Source: Saccharomonospora sp. NB11 | Lineage (GTDB): Bacteria; Actinomycetota; Actinomycetes; Mycobacteriales; Pseudonocardiaceae | Direction of reading: 5' to 3' | DNA: 64,000 nt | Assembly: GCF_015910535.1 (NCBI RefSeq) | Contig: NZ_JACBJG010000002.1 | Span: 372,001 to 436,000 of the forward strand | Shown here: positions 53,132-61,429 of the stretch, one piece after another | How the letters are laid out: every line of letters starts with the position of its first letter | How positions within the stretch are numbered: the first letter of the stretch is position 1 | Notes under the pieces: model-generated | The model's database searches: none | Seen by the model: the letters and a program-made list of their open reading frames with translations, nothing else | What the model was told of the DNA's origin: nothing | Program-made: the position numbers and the translations under genes

Positions 53132-53542
53132 CTACCGGTCCTCGAAGCGACGGCGGAAGCGGTCTTCCATGCGCTGAGTGAAACTGCTCTTGGCGGAGGG
53201 AGCGCCGCGCGAACTTCCCCCGTGCTGTTTGGGGGCCTCGTCGACCTCGCCCGAGGCACCGAGCGTGGTCACGGCCATCAGCACGCCGCCGAACATCACC
53301 AGGAAGCCGAGCACGCTCAACCACGGAATCTCGGCGAGGCGCAGGAACGACGCCTGCCCGGCGACACCGAGCACGAGCATGGCGATGCCCACGACGAACA
53401 GAACGGCGCCCTGGAGACGCCGACGTCGCGTGGGACGGCGCATCTTTTTTCCGCGCACAGCGGAAGCGAACTTGGGGTCCTCGGCATAGAGCTCGCGCTC
53501 GATCTGGTCGAGCAGCCTCTGCTCATGCTCGGAGAGTGGCAT
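53132..53542 (-). CDS. DUF3040 membrane protein
   Basis: The ATG at 53542 directly after GGAGGAAAG gives 136 residues. The N-terminal PLSEHEQRLLDQIERELYAEDPKFA is the DUF3040 hallmark, followed by a basic stretch, two membrane helices and a charged tail with FTQRMEDRFRRRFED. These small actinobacterial proteins are usually encoded near the mra/division cluster; function unknown. Confidence 0.93.
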   Translation of the reverse strand: MPLSEHEQRLLDQIERELYAEDPKFASAVRGKKMRRPTRRRRLQGAVLFVVGIAMLVLGVAGQASFLRLAEIPWLSVLGFLVMFGGVLMAVTTLGASGEVDEAPKQHGGSSRGAPSAKSSFTQRMEDRFRRRFEDR

Positions 53543-53618
53543 CTTTCCTCCTCCGGCACAGCTGTCTGGCGACCCCTGGCGGGCACCGGAACCGCGCATG
53601 GACGTCGACCCGGACTAC

Positions 53619-53646
53619 CCCCGATCGGGGTGTCATTACCAGGATA
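53619..53646 (-). promoter_or_regulatory. candidate DUF3040 promoter with palindrome CCCCGATCGGGG
   Basis: On the minus strand TATCCT (53641-53646) resembles a -10, and about 10 bases downstream lies the perfect 12-bp palindrome CCCCGATCGGGG (53619-53630). The palindrome would overlap the first transcribed bases, a repressor-like position. Confidence 0.4.
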
Positions 53647-53795
53647 CGAGTCGCACGCTCGGACGACTACCCGATCTCCCCCCAACCGTCGCCGAGTTTG
53701 CCACGAACGGCGCAAGCCAACCACCCACAGCCGGAATCGGCCCTGCTGAGGACCGTGGCGACCGACCGCGAACGCATGATCAACTCGCGTCACGA

Positions 53796-55043
53796 TCACC
53801 GTACGTCACGCCGGAGCAGCGAGGCAGGCCGCACTGCCCCGGCCCCGAACTTGGACCGGGCCACGTCCGCGGCGACCTCGGCGTCCCGCCACCGCGTCGA
53901 CGGGCGCGCGTCGTCGAGGCTGAGTTGCTCCGGCTCCTCCGCGCCGACGAGTCCCTCGGCCCGTACACCCAGCAGCCGCACCGGGGCGGTCGTGCCGGTC
54001 TCGCGGAGCAACGTGACCGCGTGGGTGTGGATCGTCCGCGCCACGTCCGTCGCGGTCGGCAGGGTTCGCGCCCGTGTGATGGTGCGGAAATCGGCAAATC
54101 TGATCTTGACGGACACCGTCCGGCCCCGCAGCCCACGACGTCGCAGCGACGCGGCCACCTTCTCGGCGAGGCTCAGCAACTGGCGCTCCTGTTCCGCGCG
54201 GTCGGCGAGGTCGGTGTCGAACGTCCGTTCCGCGCCCAGCGACTTCTCCTCCGTCTGCGGCACCACGGCCCGCTCGTCCCGGCCGTGGGCGAGCGCGGAC
54301 AGGTGTTCCGCCGTGGCGCTGCCGACCCATCGGCGGAGGCGGTCCACCGGAGTCGCGGCGAGCTCGCCGACGGTCGACAGGCCGTGTGCTCGCAACGCCT
54401 CGGCCGTCTTCGGCCCCACACCCCACAACGCCGACACCGGCAGCGGGTGCAGGAACGACACCATCTCGGCGACGGGAACCACGACCATGCCGTCGGGTTT
54501 CGCCATGCCGGAGGCCAGTTTCGCCGCGAACTTGACGCCCGCCGCCCCGACCGAACAGGTCACGCCGTACTCCGACTCGACCCGTGCCCGGATCTCCCGG
54601 CCGATCTCCACGGGCGTGGCTCCCAGCCGCCGCAACGCACCCCGGACGTCGAGGAACGCCTCGTCGAGGCTCAGCGGCTCGACCAGCGGTGTGTACTCGC
54701 CGAAGAGCGCCATGACGCCACGGGAGACCTCGCTGTAAAGCCCGCGCGTGGGCGGCAGGTAGACGGCATGTGGGCAGAGCTTGCGCGCGGCGGCCACCGG
54801 CATGGCCGACGAGATCCCGAACCGACGAGCCGGGTAGTTCGCCGACAGCACCACCGAGCGCGGTCCGGCGCCCGCGACCACGACCGGTCGGTCGGCGAGC
54901 TCGGGACGACTGCGCAGCTCGACCGCCGCGAAGAACGCGTCCATGTCGACGTGCAGCAGATGGCACCCGGTGTCGTCGGGCCACGACGAGTCGGTGACCC
55001 GGAACCGGGCGAACTCCTCGGGCAGAGCCGTGTTTCGTCCCAT
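53796..55043 (-). CDS. dinB: DNA polymerase IV (Y-family)
   Basis: This 415-residue translesion polymerase has HVDMDAFFAAVE (first metal Asp and steric-gate Phe), SANYPARRFGI, SLDEAFLD (catalytic acids) and the helix-hairpin-helix LWGVGPKTAEAL. A late EQLSLDD segment could bind the sliding clamp. The start is 9 bases after TAGGCT, so expression may be leaderless. No LexA-type box is apparent in the short upstream gap. Confidence 0.94.
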   Translation of the reverse strand: MGRNTALPEEFARFRVTDSSWPDDTGCHLLHVDMDAFFAAVELRSRPELADRPVVVAGAGPRSVVLSANYPARRFGISSAMPVAAARKLCPHAVYLPPTRGLYSEVSRGVMALFGEYTPLVEPLSLDEAFLDVRGALRRLGATPVEIGREIRARVESEYGVTCSVGAAGVKFAAKLASGMAKPDGMVVVPVAEMVSFLHPLPVSALWGVGPKTAEALRAHGLSTVGELAATPVDRLRRWVGSATAEHLSALAHGRDERAVVPQTEEKSLGAERTFDTDLADRAEQERQLLSLAEKVAASLRRRGLRGRTVSVKIRFADFRTITRARTLPTATDVARTIHTHAVTLLRETGTTAPVRLLGVRAEGLVGAEEPEQLSLDDARPSTRWRDAEVAADVARSKFGAGAVRPASLLRRDVR

Positions 55044-55093
55044 GTCGAGGCGAGCCTACGTCGTGCCACCGACGTTTCCGGCCCGCCGAGGCG

Positions 55094-55837
55094 TCAGCGC
55101 GGAACGCGGGCCAGCGCGTGCAGTCGCGCGGCGATGTCGCGCAGCGGGGCGGCTCCGGCCGCGACGGCCTCGAACTCGGCGAGGTCGTTCTCCCAGGACT
55201 CCGTGTCCTCTGGGGTGACGATCTCCGACACGACGCCGTCGCCGCGCACGGTCTCCACGGTCAGTCCCGCCTCGGCGAGCAACGTGGTGAGTCGGTCGAC
55301 GTCGAAGCGGCGCAGCACCGTCTCCGAGTCACCGGCGCACACGCCGTCGGGTTGCGACAACAACTCCCGCGCCTCCACGAGGCGACCGGTCAACGCGCGG
55401 TGCAACACGGCGGCGTGCCGATTGGCGACCAGCACCGACACCGCACCACCCGGCGCCGTGGCCTCGACGATCGCGTCGACGGTGCGGCGCGGGTCGTCCA
55501 CGACCTCCAGCAGCGAGTGGGCGAGCACGAGGTCGGCCGTGCCGGGCCGGACGTGGTCGGCCAGGGCGTCGGAGTCGTCGGCCACGACGGTGATCCGGTC
55601 GGAGACACCGTCCTCGGCCGCGCGCCGTTCGAGCGTGGCGAGCGCGTCGAGACTGGGCTCCACCACCGTCACCCGGCATCCGGCGGCGGCGAAGGGCACG
55701 GCCCACACGCCACTGCCGCCGCCCACGTCCACCACCACAGGCTCCTGCGCGCCCCGGGCCCGCGCGGCACGCAGCTCGGTCTCCAACACCTTCCGCACCG
55801 CCGCCGACCCGTGACCGGCCGAAGTCTCCGCTCGCAT
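55094..55837 (-). CDS. class I SAM-dependent methyltransferase
   Basis: The ATG at 55837 lies 8 bases after TAGGCT and gives 247 residues; the frame extends 16 codons upstream without support. VVDVGGGSGVWAVPFA is the AdoMet loop, with VVEPS and ADLVLAHSLLEVVDD following as in CmoA/SmtA-like small-molecule methyltransferases. SmtA-type naming is possible but the substrate is unknown. It is divergent from the ParA gene. Confidence 0.88.
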   Translation of the reverse strand: MRAETSAGHGSAAVRKVLETELRAARARGAQEPVVVDVGGGSGVWAVPFAAAGCRVTVVEPSLDALATLERRAAEDGVSDRITVVADDSDALADHVRPGTADLVLAHSLLEVVDDPRRTVDAIVEATAPGGAVSVLVANRHAAVLHRALTGRLVEARELLSQPDGVCAGDSETVLRRFDVDRLTTLLAEAGLTVETVRGDGVVSEIVTPEDTESWENDLAEFEAVAAGAAPLRDIAARLHALARVPR

Positions 55838-55905
55838 GGCCCCCAAGCCTAGTTGGGACACCTCACGCGTTCTCACGGTGACCATCCCCGGCTACGCTCG
55901 CAGGC

Positions 55906-56814
55906 GTGCACACGGTCGCCGTACTGAGCCTCAAGGGTGGCGTCGGAAAGACGACGGTCGCTCTCGGTGTCGCCTCTGCCGCGCTCCGCAGGGGGACCCG
56001 GACGCTGGTGGCGGACCTGGACCCACAGGGCAACGCCACCGCGACGCTCGACCCACCTCTCACCGACGCCACGCTCGCCGACGTCCTGGAGACGCCTCGA
56101 CTCGAGGTGCTGTCGCAGGCGATCGCGGCCAGCGGCTGGAGCGACGACGTCGACGTCCTCGTCGGCTCCGAGGAATTGGAGCTGCTCAACGAGCCGGGGC
56201 CACACGCCCACCGGATGGACAGCCTCGCGCGCGCACTGGACGAGCTGCGACGCGCCCCGAGGGGCCGACCGTACGAACTCGCCATCCTCGACTGCCCGCC
56301 GTCACTGGGGCGACTCACCCGCTCGGCCCTCATCGCCGCTGACAGTGCGTTGCTTGTCACCGAGCCCACGATGTACGCCGTGGCGGGCGCACAGCGGGCC
56401 CTGGAGGCCATCGAGTCCATCCGGGCCGAACACAACCCGCGGCTCAAGCCCGCGGGTGTGGTCGTGAACCGGCTGCGCAACCGCTCCTACGAGCACGAGT
56501 ACCGGGTGCAGGAACTGCGCGAGTCCTTCGGCAGGCTCGTCATGCCGACGGCGATCCCCGACCGGCTCGTCGTCCAACAGGCGCAGGGCGCGTGCACACC
56601 GATCCACGCGTGGAACTCGCCCGCGGCGCAGGAGATCGCGCTGACGTTCAACATGGTGCTGGCCAAGATCCTCCGGTCCGACCGAGCCGGCCGTCATCGG
56701 TTGAGCGGCGAGGAACCGGACGCCCCGCCACCGCCTCCGCCCCACGCCCCTCATCGCGGGCCCGCACCGCACCCTCCGGCGCGTCGTCCGTACGCGCAGT
56801 ACGAGACGGGCTGA
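55906..56814 (+). CDS. orphan ParA-family ATPase
   Basis: This 302-residue protein has the deviant Walker A LKGGVGKTTVALG, Walker A' DLDPQGNAT and LAILDCPPSLGRLTRSAL. The last 45 residues are Pro/His-rich and disordered. No parB or parS lies nearby, so it is not the chromosome-segregation ParA; it may position another cargo. TACGCT stands exactly 7 bases before the GTG, suggesting leaderless mRNA. The glycosylase gene follows after 3 bases. Confidence 0.9.
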   Translation: MHTVAVLSLKGGVGKTTVALGVASAALRRGTRTLVADLDPQGNATATLDPPLTDATLADVLETPRLEVLSQAIAASGWSDDVDVLVGSEELELLNEPGPHAHRMDSLARALDELRRAPRGRPYELAILDCPPSLGRLTRSALIAADSALLVTEPTMYAVAGAQRALEAIESIRAEHNPRLKPAGVVVNRLRNRSYEHEYRVQELRESFGRLVMPTAIPDRLVVQQAQGACTPIHAWNSPAAQEIALTFNMVLAKILRSDRAGRHRLSGEEPDAPPPPPPHAPHRGPAPHPPARRPYAQYETG

Positions 56815-56817
56815 GGC

Positions 56818-57618
56818 GTGCCCGAGGGTGACACCGTCTTCCACACCGGCGAGCGACTCCGGAGCGCGCTGGTCGGACACACCCTCACCCACACCGATTT
56901 CCGACACCCGAGGCTCGCGGCGCTCGACCTCGCCGGGCTGGACGTGACCGCCGTGCGCACGGTGGGCAAGCACCTCTTCCTGCGCTTCTCCGACGACACC
57001 AGTCTGCACAGCCATCTCATGATGGACGGCTCGTGGCGCGTGTTCCGTCGCGGACAGCGCTGGTCGATGCCCGGCCACCACGCCAGGGTCGTGCTCACCC
57101 ATCACACCGCGCAGGTCGTCGGCTTCCGCGTCCACGACCTCGACCTCGTGCCCACGGCCGAGGAGTCCCGCTTCGTGGCGCACCTGGGTCCCGACCTGCT
57201 CGACCCGGATTGGGGTCCGGAGCACGCCGAGACCGCCGTGGCGGCGCTGCGGGCCCGACCCGACCTCGCGATCGGTGAGGCATTGCTCGACCAGCGCGTC
57301 ATGGCGGGCGTCGGCAACGTGTTCAAGACCGAGATCTGCTTCCTGCTCGGCGTCTCCCCCTGGACCCCGGTGTCGGAGGTGGACGTCGACCGGGCGGTGC
57401 GACTGGCCCATCGACTGCTCAGGGTCAACGCACGTCGCTCGCGCCGGGTCACCACCGGCACGGACGCTCCGGGTCGGCGCAGTTGGGTGTACGAGCGCAC
57501 GCGGCAGGGCTGTCTGCGCTGCGGAGGCCCGGTCCTGGTGGCCGACCAGGGCGAGGGGATCCGGGCTCGGCCGACCTGGTACTGCCCGCGGTGCCAGCCG
57601 GGCCCTGCACCCCGCTGA
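56818..57618 (+). CDS. nei2: Nei2-like DNA glycosylase/AP lyase (Fpg/Nei family)
   Basis: This 266-residue enzyme starts at GTG 56818. The mature N-terminus PEGDTVF supplies the catalytic Pro and Glu, VGKHLFLRF the conserved Lys, and MAGVGNVFKTEICFL the H2TH region. A C-terminal zinc finger (CLRCGG...CPRC) completes the fold. PEGDT rather than PELPE marks the Nei2 group, which removes oxidised pyrimidines. It is coupled to the ParA gene. Confidence 0.92.
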   Translation: MPEGDTVFHTGERLRSALVGHTLTHTDFRHPRLAALDLAGLDVTAVRTVGKHLFLRFSDDTSLHSHLMMDGSWRVFRRGQRWSMPGHHARVVLTHHTAQVVGFRVHDLDLVPTAEESRFVAHLGPDLLDPDWGPEHAETAVAALRARPDLAIGEALLDQRVMAGVGNVFKTEICFLLGVSPWTPVSEVDVDRAVRLAHRLLRVNARRSRRVTTGTDAPGRRSWVYERTRQGCLRCGGPVLVADQGEGIRARPTWYCPRCQPGPAPR

Positions 57619-57660
57619 CGGCCCCGTGACGCCCCCACCGGTACGGCGCCGGAAAACGCG

Positions 57661-57690
57661 TTGCCGCACCCGACATCGTGCGCCTAGCGT
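57661..57690 (+). promoter_or_regulatory. candidate promoter of the structured leader
   Basis: TTGCCG (57661-57666) and TAGCGT (57685-57690) are separated by 18 bases, a good vegetative promoter for this genome. Transcription would start near 57697, about 25 bases before a short reading frame with an exceptionally strong ribosome-binding site. Confidence 0.55.
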
Positions 57691-57702
57691 GGCGATTACA
57701 CG

Positions 57703-57718
57703 AGAAGGGAGGTGGTCC
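57703..57718 (+). promoter_or_regulatory. 16-base extended Shine-Dalgarno sequence
   Basis: AGAAGGGAGGTGGTCC can pair along its whole length with the 3' end of 16S rRNA (14 Watson-Crick pairs and two G-U pairs). No other site in the window is nearly as complete. It precedes the GTG of a 12-codon frame. Confidence 0.75.
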
Positions 57719-57722
57719 AACG

Positions 57723-57761
57723 GTGAATATCCACAGGACTCGTGAGGTGGCTGTCCGCTGA
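57723..57761 (+). CDS. 12-residue leader peptide upstream of pyrD
   Basis: GTG to TGA encodes VNIHRTREVAVR. It uses AAT, AGG, ACT, CGT and GCT, codons avoided in neighbouring genes, which suggests that the nucleotide sequence or the codon speed is constrained. The extended Shine-Dalgarno 4 bases upstream indicates strong translation or ribosome holding. Its last codons (57746-57751, GGTGGC) can pair with downstream GCCACC (57774-57779). I do not recognise the peptide; three arginines are notable. Confidence 0.55.
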   Translation: MNIHRTREVAVR

Positions 57762-57895
57762 CAGCGCACACGGGCCACCCAGTTGACGCGTGTGCCTGTC
57801 GGTGAATACCAGGCAGTCACCGGCCCCCAGTGTTCCCGGGAACCGGTCCGTCCCGGGCCCGAGCGGCTGACGACGTTCGGGAGTCGCACTGGGGG
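57746..57895 (+). ncRNA. structured RNA leader between nei2 and pyrD
   Basis: Several complementary segments follow the short frame. GGTGGC (57746-57751) can pair with GCCACC (57774-57779), which itself lies in the loop of GCACACG/CGTGTGC (57766-57772, 57789-57795), so the helices compete or form a pseudoknot. A 9-bp perfect pair CCCCCAGTG/CACTGGGGG (57824-57832, 57887-57895) closes a large domain followed by a pyrimidine run. The order of short frame, alternating helices and closing hairpin resembles a translation-coupled attenuator or small RNA. No known riboswitch class is recognised. Confidence 0.5.
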
Positions 57896-57982
57896 CTTCT
57901 CCCTGTTCAGGGGCCGTCACAGTGCTCGACCGGCCGCCCTCCCGGCCGCTGCGGACGAGAACCGTGTCGGATACTGGGTGCC

Positions 57983-59047
57983 GTGCTCTTCGACAGGATC
58001 GTCCGTCCCGCCCTCTACCGGCTGCACCGCCACGACGCCGAAGCCGTGCACGAACGCACGGTGCGGGTGCTCGAACGAGTGAGCTCGGTCGACCGGCTGA
58101 CCACCGCACTGCGCCGCCACTACCGGGTCGACGACCCCTGCACGGTGTTCGGCGTCCGCTTCCCCAACCGGCTCGGGCTCGCTGCGGGCATGGACAAGGA
58201 CGGTCGTGCCCTGCAAGCCTGGTCGGCGCTCGGGTTCGGGTTCGTGGAGGTCGGCACGGTGACCCGGCACGCCCAGCCCGGCAACCCCCGCCCTCGGTTG
58301 TTCACCCTCGACGCCAGTGACGCCGTGCTCAACCGCATGGGGTTTAACAACGCCGGGGCCGCCGCGCTCGCCGAGCGACTCTCCAGGACCGGCAAGCCCG
58401 ACGTCCCCCTCGGCATCAGCATCGGCAAGTCGAAGATCACGCCCGTCGAGGACGCCATCGCCGACTACCGCGACTCGCTCGTCACGCTCTCGCCATACGC
58501 CGACTACGTGGCCGTCAACGTCAGCTCCCCCAACACACCCGGACTGCGGACGCTGCAGGACCGTGGTGCGCTCACCGAGCTGCTCGCCGAGTTGTCCCGC
58601 ACCTCGAAGGAGCTCGCCGCGACGAGTGGACGCGGGCGAGTGCCGCTGCTCGTGAAGATCGCTCCCGACCTGACCTTCGACGCCATCTCCGAACTGCTCG
58701 GGGTGTGCCTCGACCACGACGTCGCCGGGCTCATCGCCACCAACACGACCCTGTCCCGCGACGGACTCGCACCCCAGGACGCTCGCTTCGCTGCCGAACA
58801 GGGCGGGTTGTCCGGCCGCCCACTCGCCGCGCGGTCGCGCGAGGTCGTGCGATTCGTCCACGAGCAGGTGGGCGACTCCCTGCCGATCATCGGCGTCGGC
58901 GGCATCGGCAGCCCGGACGACGCGCTGCGGATGCTCGACGCGGGCGCGAGCCTGTTGCAGATCTTCAGCGCGTTCGCGCTGCACGGGCCCGCCGTGGTGC
59001 GACGGATCAACTCCCGGCTCGCGCAGCGGCAGGCCGCACCGCGCTGA
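57983..59047 (+). CDS. pyrD: dihydroorotate dehydrogenase (quinone), class 2
   Basis: This 354-residue membrane-associated flavoenzyme oxidises dihydroorotate to orotate in pyrimidine synthesis. The N-terminal amphipathic helices precede [19 protein letters not shown], the catalytic-Ser segment [11 protein letters not shown] and [11 protein letters not shown]. The GTG has no clear Shine-Dalgarno but lies exactly 7 bases after GATACT, so it may have its own leaderless promoter besides the structured leader. Its 3' end overlaps the opposite-strand gene by 41 bases. Confidence 0.95.
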   Translation: MLFDRIVRPALYRLHRHDAEAVHERTVRVLERVSSVDRLTTALRRHYRVDDPCTVFGVRFPNRLGLAAGMDKDGRALQAWSALGFGFVEVGTVTRHAQPGNPRPRLFTLDASDAVLNRMGFNNAGAAALAERLSRTGKPDVPLGISIGKSKITPVEDAIADYRDSLVTLSPYADYVAVNVSSPNTPGLRTLQDRGALTELLAELSRTSKELAATSGRGRVPLLVKIAPDLTFDAISELLGVCLDHDVAGLIATNTTLSRDGLAPQDARFAAEQGGLSGRPLAARSREVVRFVHEQVGDSLPIIGVGGIGSPDDALRMLDAGASLLQIFSAFALHGPAVVRRINSRLAQRQAAPR

Positions 59048-60395
59048 GGTGCCTGAGGTAGGCCCGCCAGCACTCCCAGCGGGTCAGGTCGAGGCCACCG
59101 TCCGCCGCAGCGGGGTCGCACAGAACGGCGAGGGAACTCGTCCCGTCGGCCAGCTCCACCGTGCCCAGGCGCATCGGCGCGGGCAGGTGGGCGACGAACT
59201 CGCCCAACGCGGCGGGAGCCAGCAGCCACTCCTCCCCGAGCAGCGGCCCGCCGTCGGTCGGCCCCGAGGCAGGCACCACCCCGGCCTCGGGCGGGCCGTC
59301 CTCCAGCAGCACCAGCCGGTACTGCCGGGTGGTCGTCGCGAAGCCGGTGAACCGCGCGCCGACGCGCTCCAGCTCCACCGCCCGGGGCTGTCCCCTGAGG
59401 AACGACCCGAAGGCGACCAACCGCACGCCGACGTCCGGGTAGGGGCCGGAGGCCTGCGACCCGGTGAGCAACCCGGCGAGGTCCAGCACCACCTGGTCGT
59501 CGAAGGGCTTCGCCAACAAGCCGATCCCGCTCTCGTGCCGAAGCGGCACGAGCATGGCGGCGGTGTCGAGCCGGGTCACCAGGCGGCTGAGCGAACACGC
59601 GCCCGTGCCCAACGGCAGCAGGACGGCGTCGTGGTGCTGCAGCGCGTGCGCGGCGCGGCGGCGGCAGACGTCGGGACCGCTCCCCGAAGCCGACAGAGCG
59701 ACCTCGGTCGTCGACGCCCCCGCGACTCGCAGCGTGGTGGCCGTCGCGCGGAGCCGAGCGGCCTCGACGACAGGGAGCCCGGCGAGGAAGTCCGCATCCG
59801 GGACGGCGATTCTCGGGTGCTGCCCCGCGCTCAGGCGCACCGAGTCCGGCCAGTACCGACTGAATCCCCGGGGGCCGGAGCGAGAGTCCGGCCCCGTAAT
59901 GGCTGCCGCCACCTGCTGCGCGACGGAGGCGTCGCGCGCCAACACCGTGGTGACTCCGCAGTCACTCGTCGGCAGCAGACCTCGGGTCGGCACGAAGCCG
60001 ACGACTCCGCGGCATCCGGCGGGCGGTTCGGTGACGAGCAGGGCGTCGAGCTTGCTCAACGTCTCCAAGCGTGCCTCGGAGCCCGGAGACGGGGTGCCGG
60101 GCACGGTGTGTCCCGCGACCACCGCTCCCGCCCGGGCGAGCCGTCCGACCACCGCGGGGTGATCCGGCGCCGCCACCAGCGTGCCCACCAACGGCAGCCG
60201 CTCCCCCGACCTCACCCGCTCGTCGACGACCTTCGCCTCCACCAGCACGTCCTCCCGGCACCGCAATCGCACGAGCGGAGCGGGGCCGAGGCCACGCGAG
60301 AGCGCGTCGAACACCGACAACACACGCTGGACGGCCTGGCTCGTCGTGATGGGAGGAAGCGGGACCGTGTCGTCGTCGAACAGGAACAGGTTCAC
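59007..60395 (-). CDS. allophanate-hydrolase-like protein lacking the amidase catalytic residues
   Basis: This 462-residue protein starts at GTG 60395 (AAAGGA upstream). The last 130 residues ([14 protein letters not shown]...[15 protein letters not shown]...WECWRAYL) match the C-terminal domain of allophanate hydrolase (AtzF type). The N-terminal part retains the outline of the amidase domain ([36 protein letters not shown]). It lacks the segment with the catalytic Lys and the GTDTAGSGR loop; aligned on PTRG, the nucleophile Ser is Val. It is therefore probably a non-catalytic relative with a structural or regulatory role. It lies downstream of pspM on the same strand. Confidence 0.75.
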   Translation of the reverse strand: MNLFLFDDDTVPLPPITTSQAVQRVLSVFDALSRGLGPAPLVRLRCREDVLVEAKVVDERVRSGERLPLVGTLVAAPDHPAVVGRLARAGAVVAGHTVPGTPSPGSEARLETLSKLDALLVTEPPAGCRGVVGFVPTRGLLPTSDCGVTTVLARDASVAQQVAAAITGPDSRSGPRGFSRYWPDSVRLSAGQHPRIAVPDADFLAGLPVVEAARLRATATTLRVAGASTTEVALSASGSGPDVCRRRAAHALQHHDAVLLPLGTGACSLSRLVTRLDTAAMLVPLRHESGIGLLAKPFDDQVVLDLAGLLTGSQASGPYPDVGVRLVAFGSFLRGQPRAVELERVGARFTGFATTTRQYRLVLLEDGPPEAGVVPASGPTDGGPLLGEEWLLAPAALGEFVAHLPAPMRLGTVELADGTSSLAVLCDPAAADGGLDLTRWECWRAYLRHLSAVRPAAARAGS

Positions 60396-60483
60396 GCCGC
60401 TGTCCTTTCATGACAGAGTCTGGCGCGTAGTACCTACCCGGCTCGGCAGTCGGTCAACCGGCTCACCCGAGCGGGACCTGTTC

Positions 60484-61407
60484 TCACGGAGACGAGAGTT
60501 CACGCAGAGCCGACGCCAGCCCGGCGAGCCGGTCGGTGGCGTCGGTGAGGGCCTCCTTGGCCTGCGGCACACCGCCGCTGGAGGCCGCGACGGCACGTCC
60601 CGCCGCCGCGACGAGGGCACCGTACTCCTCGATTCCCCCGTCGAGCTGTTCGCGCAGTCCGTCGATCGCCGAGTCCAACGCCGGTCGTTGGGATTCGGGA
60701 GCGGAGACACGGGCGCGTTCCACGGATTCGATCCGCGCGGCGAGACCGCGCAACACGGTGGCGGCCTCCTCGGCCGTCTTGCGCGTCTGCTCGACCGACA
60801 ACGGCGGCACCGCCGAGACGGTGCCGCCGGTCGTCGGCATGGCAAGTTGGTCGAGCAGCTCGGCGAGCGACGACTCGCTCCGGGCGAGCTGCTCCATCGG
60901 TTCCCGCGCCGCCGAGCCGACACGCGGCAACGCGGCCGGACGCGGCGCCGGGGCGACGGCGGTCCTGCTGAGTTGGTACAGACGGATGCCGGAGCGCGTG
61001 CCGAGCGCCCCGAAGATCACCACACCCACCAGACCGCTCAGCGCTCCCTGCAGGCCGTCGGCGCCGCCGGTGACACCGGCGTAGCCCACGAAGGCGTACA
61101 GCCCGCAGAGCAGCGTCAGCACCACCCAGAGAGTCAGCGCTCGCGAGGTGCGTCGCTTGCGCCGCTCGTGCTTCGCCGCCGGGTCGTTCCACCGCACCCA
61201 CTTCTCGCGGAACTCGGCGACGACGGGAGGCACGATCGGCGTGGTGGGAACCGGGCGTGCGTCGGTGCGGCCCTCGGACGTCCGCCCGGTCGCGCTCTCG
61301 GTGTAGGACCGCACCGCACGTTGGGCACGCTGAGCGTAGTCGGGCAGACGTTGCAGATGCTTGTCGAACTTCGCGAAGCGCTCGTTCCGTCCGCCCGCCA
61401 CGGTCAC
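60484..61407 (-). CDS. pspM: PspM-like membrane protein of the Psp stress system
   Basis: The GTG at 61407 gives 307 residues; the open frame reaches into pspA but that part is noise. A basic N-terminal third precedes two membrane helices (ALTLWVVLTLLCGLYAFVGY and ALSGLVGVVIFGALG) and a coiled-coil C-terminal half. Position directly after pspA corresponds to Rv2743c (PspM), which recruits PspA to the membrane in mycobacteria. Confidence 0.8.
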   Translation of the reverse strand: MTVAGGRNERFAKFDKHLQRLPDYAQRAQRAVRSYTESATGRTSEGRTDARPVPTTPIVPPVVAEFREKWVRWNDPAAKHERRKRRTSRALTLWVVLTLLCGLYAFVGYAGVTGGADGLQGALSGLVGVVIFGALGTRSGIRLYQLSRTAVAPAPRPAALPRVGSAAREPMEQLARSESSLAELLDQLAMPTTGGTVSAVPPLSVEQTRKTAEEAATVLRGLAARIESVERARVSAPESQRPALDSAIDGLREQLDGGIEEYGALVAAAGRAVAASSGGVPQAKEALTDATDRLAGLASALRELSSP

Positions 61408-61429
61408 CCCCACACGGTTGCGGCTGTGC

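Noticed and set aside
59007-60395. PspN/Rv2742c identity for the gene after pspM
   Set aside because: Position fits, but the sequence matches the allophanate hydrolase C-terminal domain and amidase outline instead.
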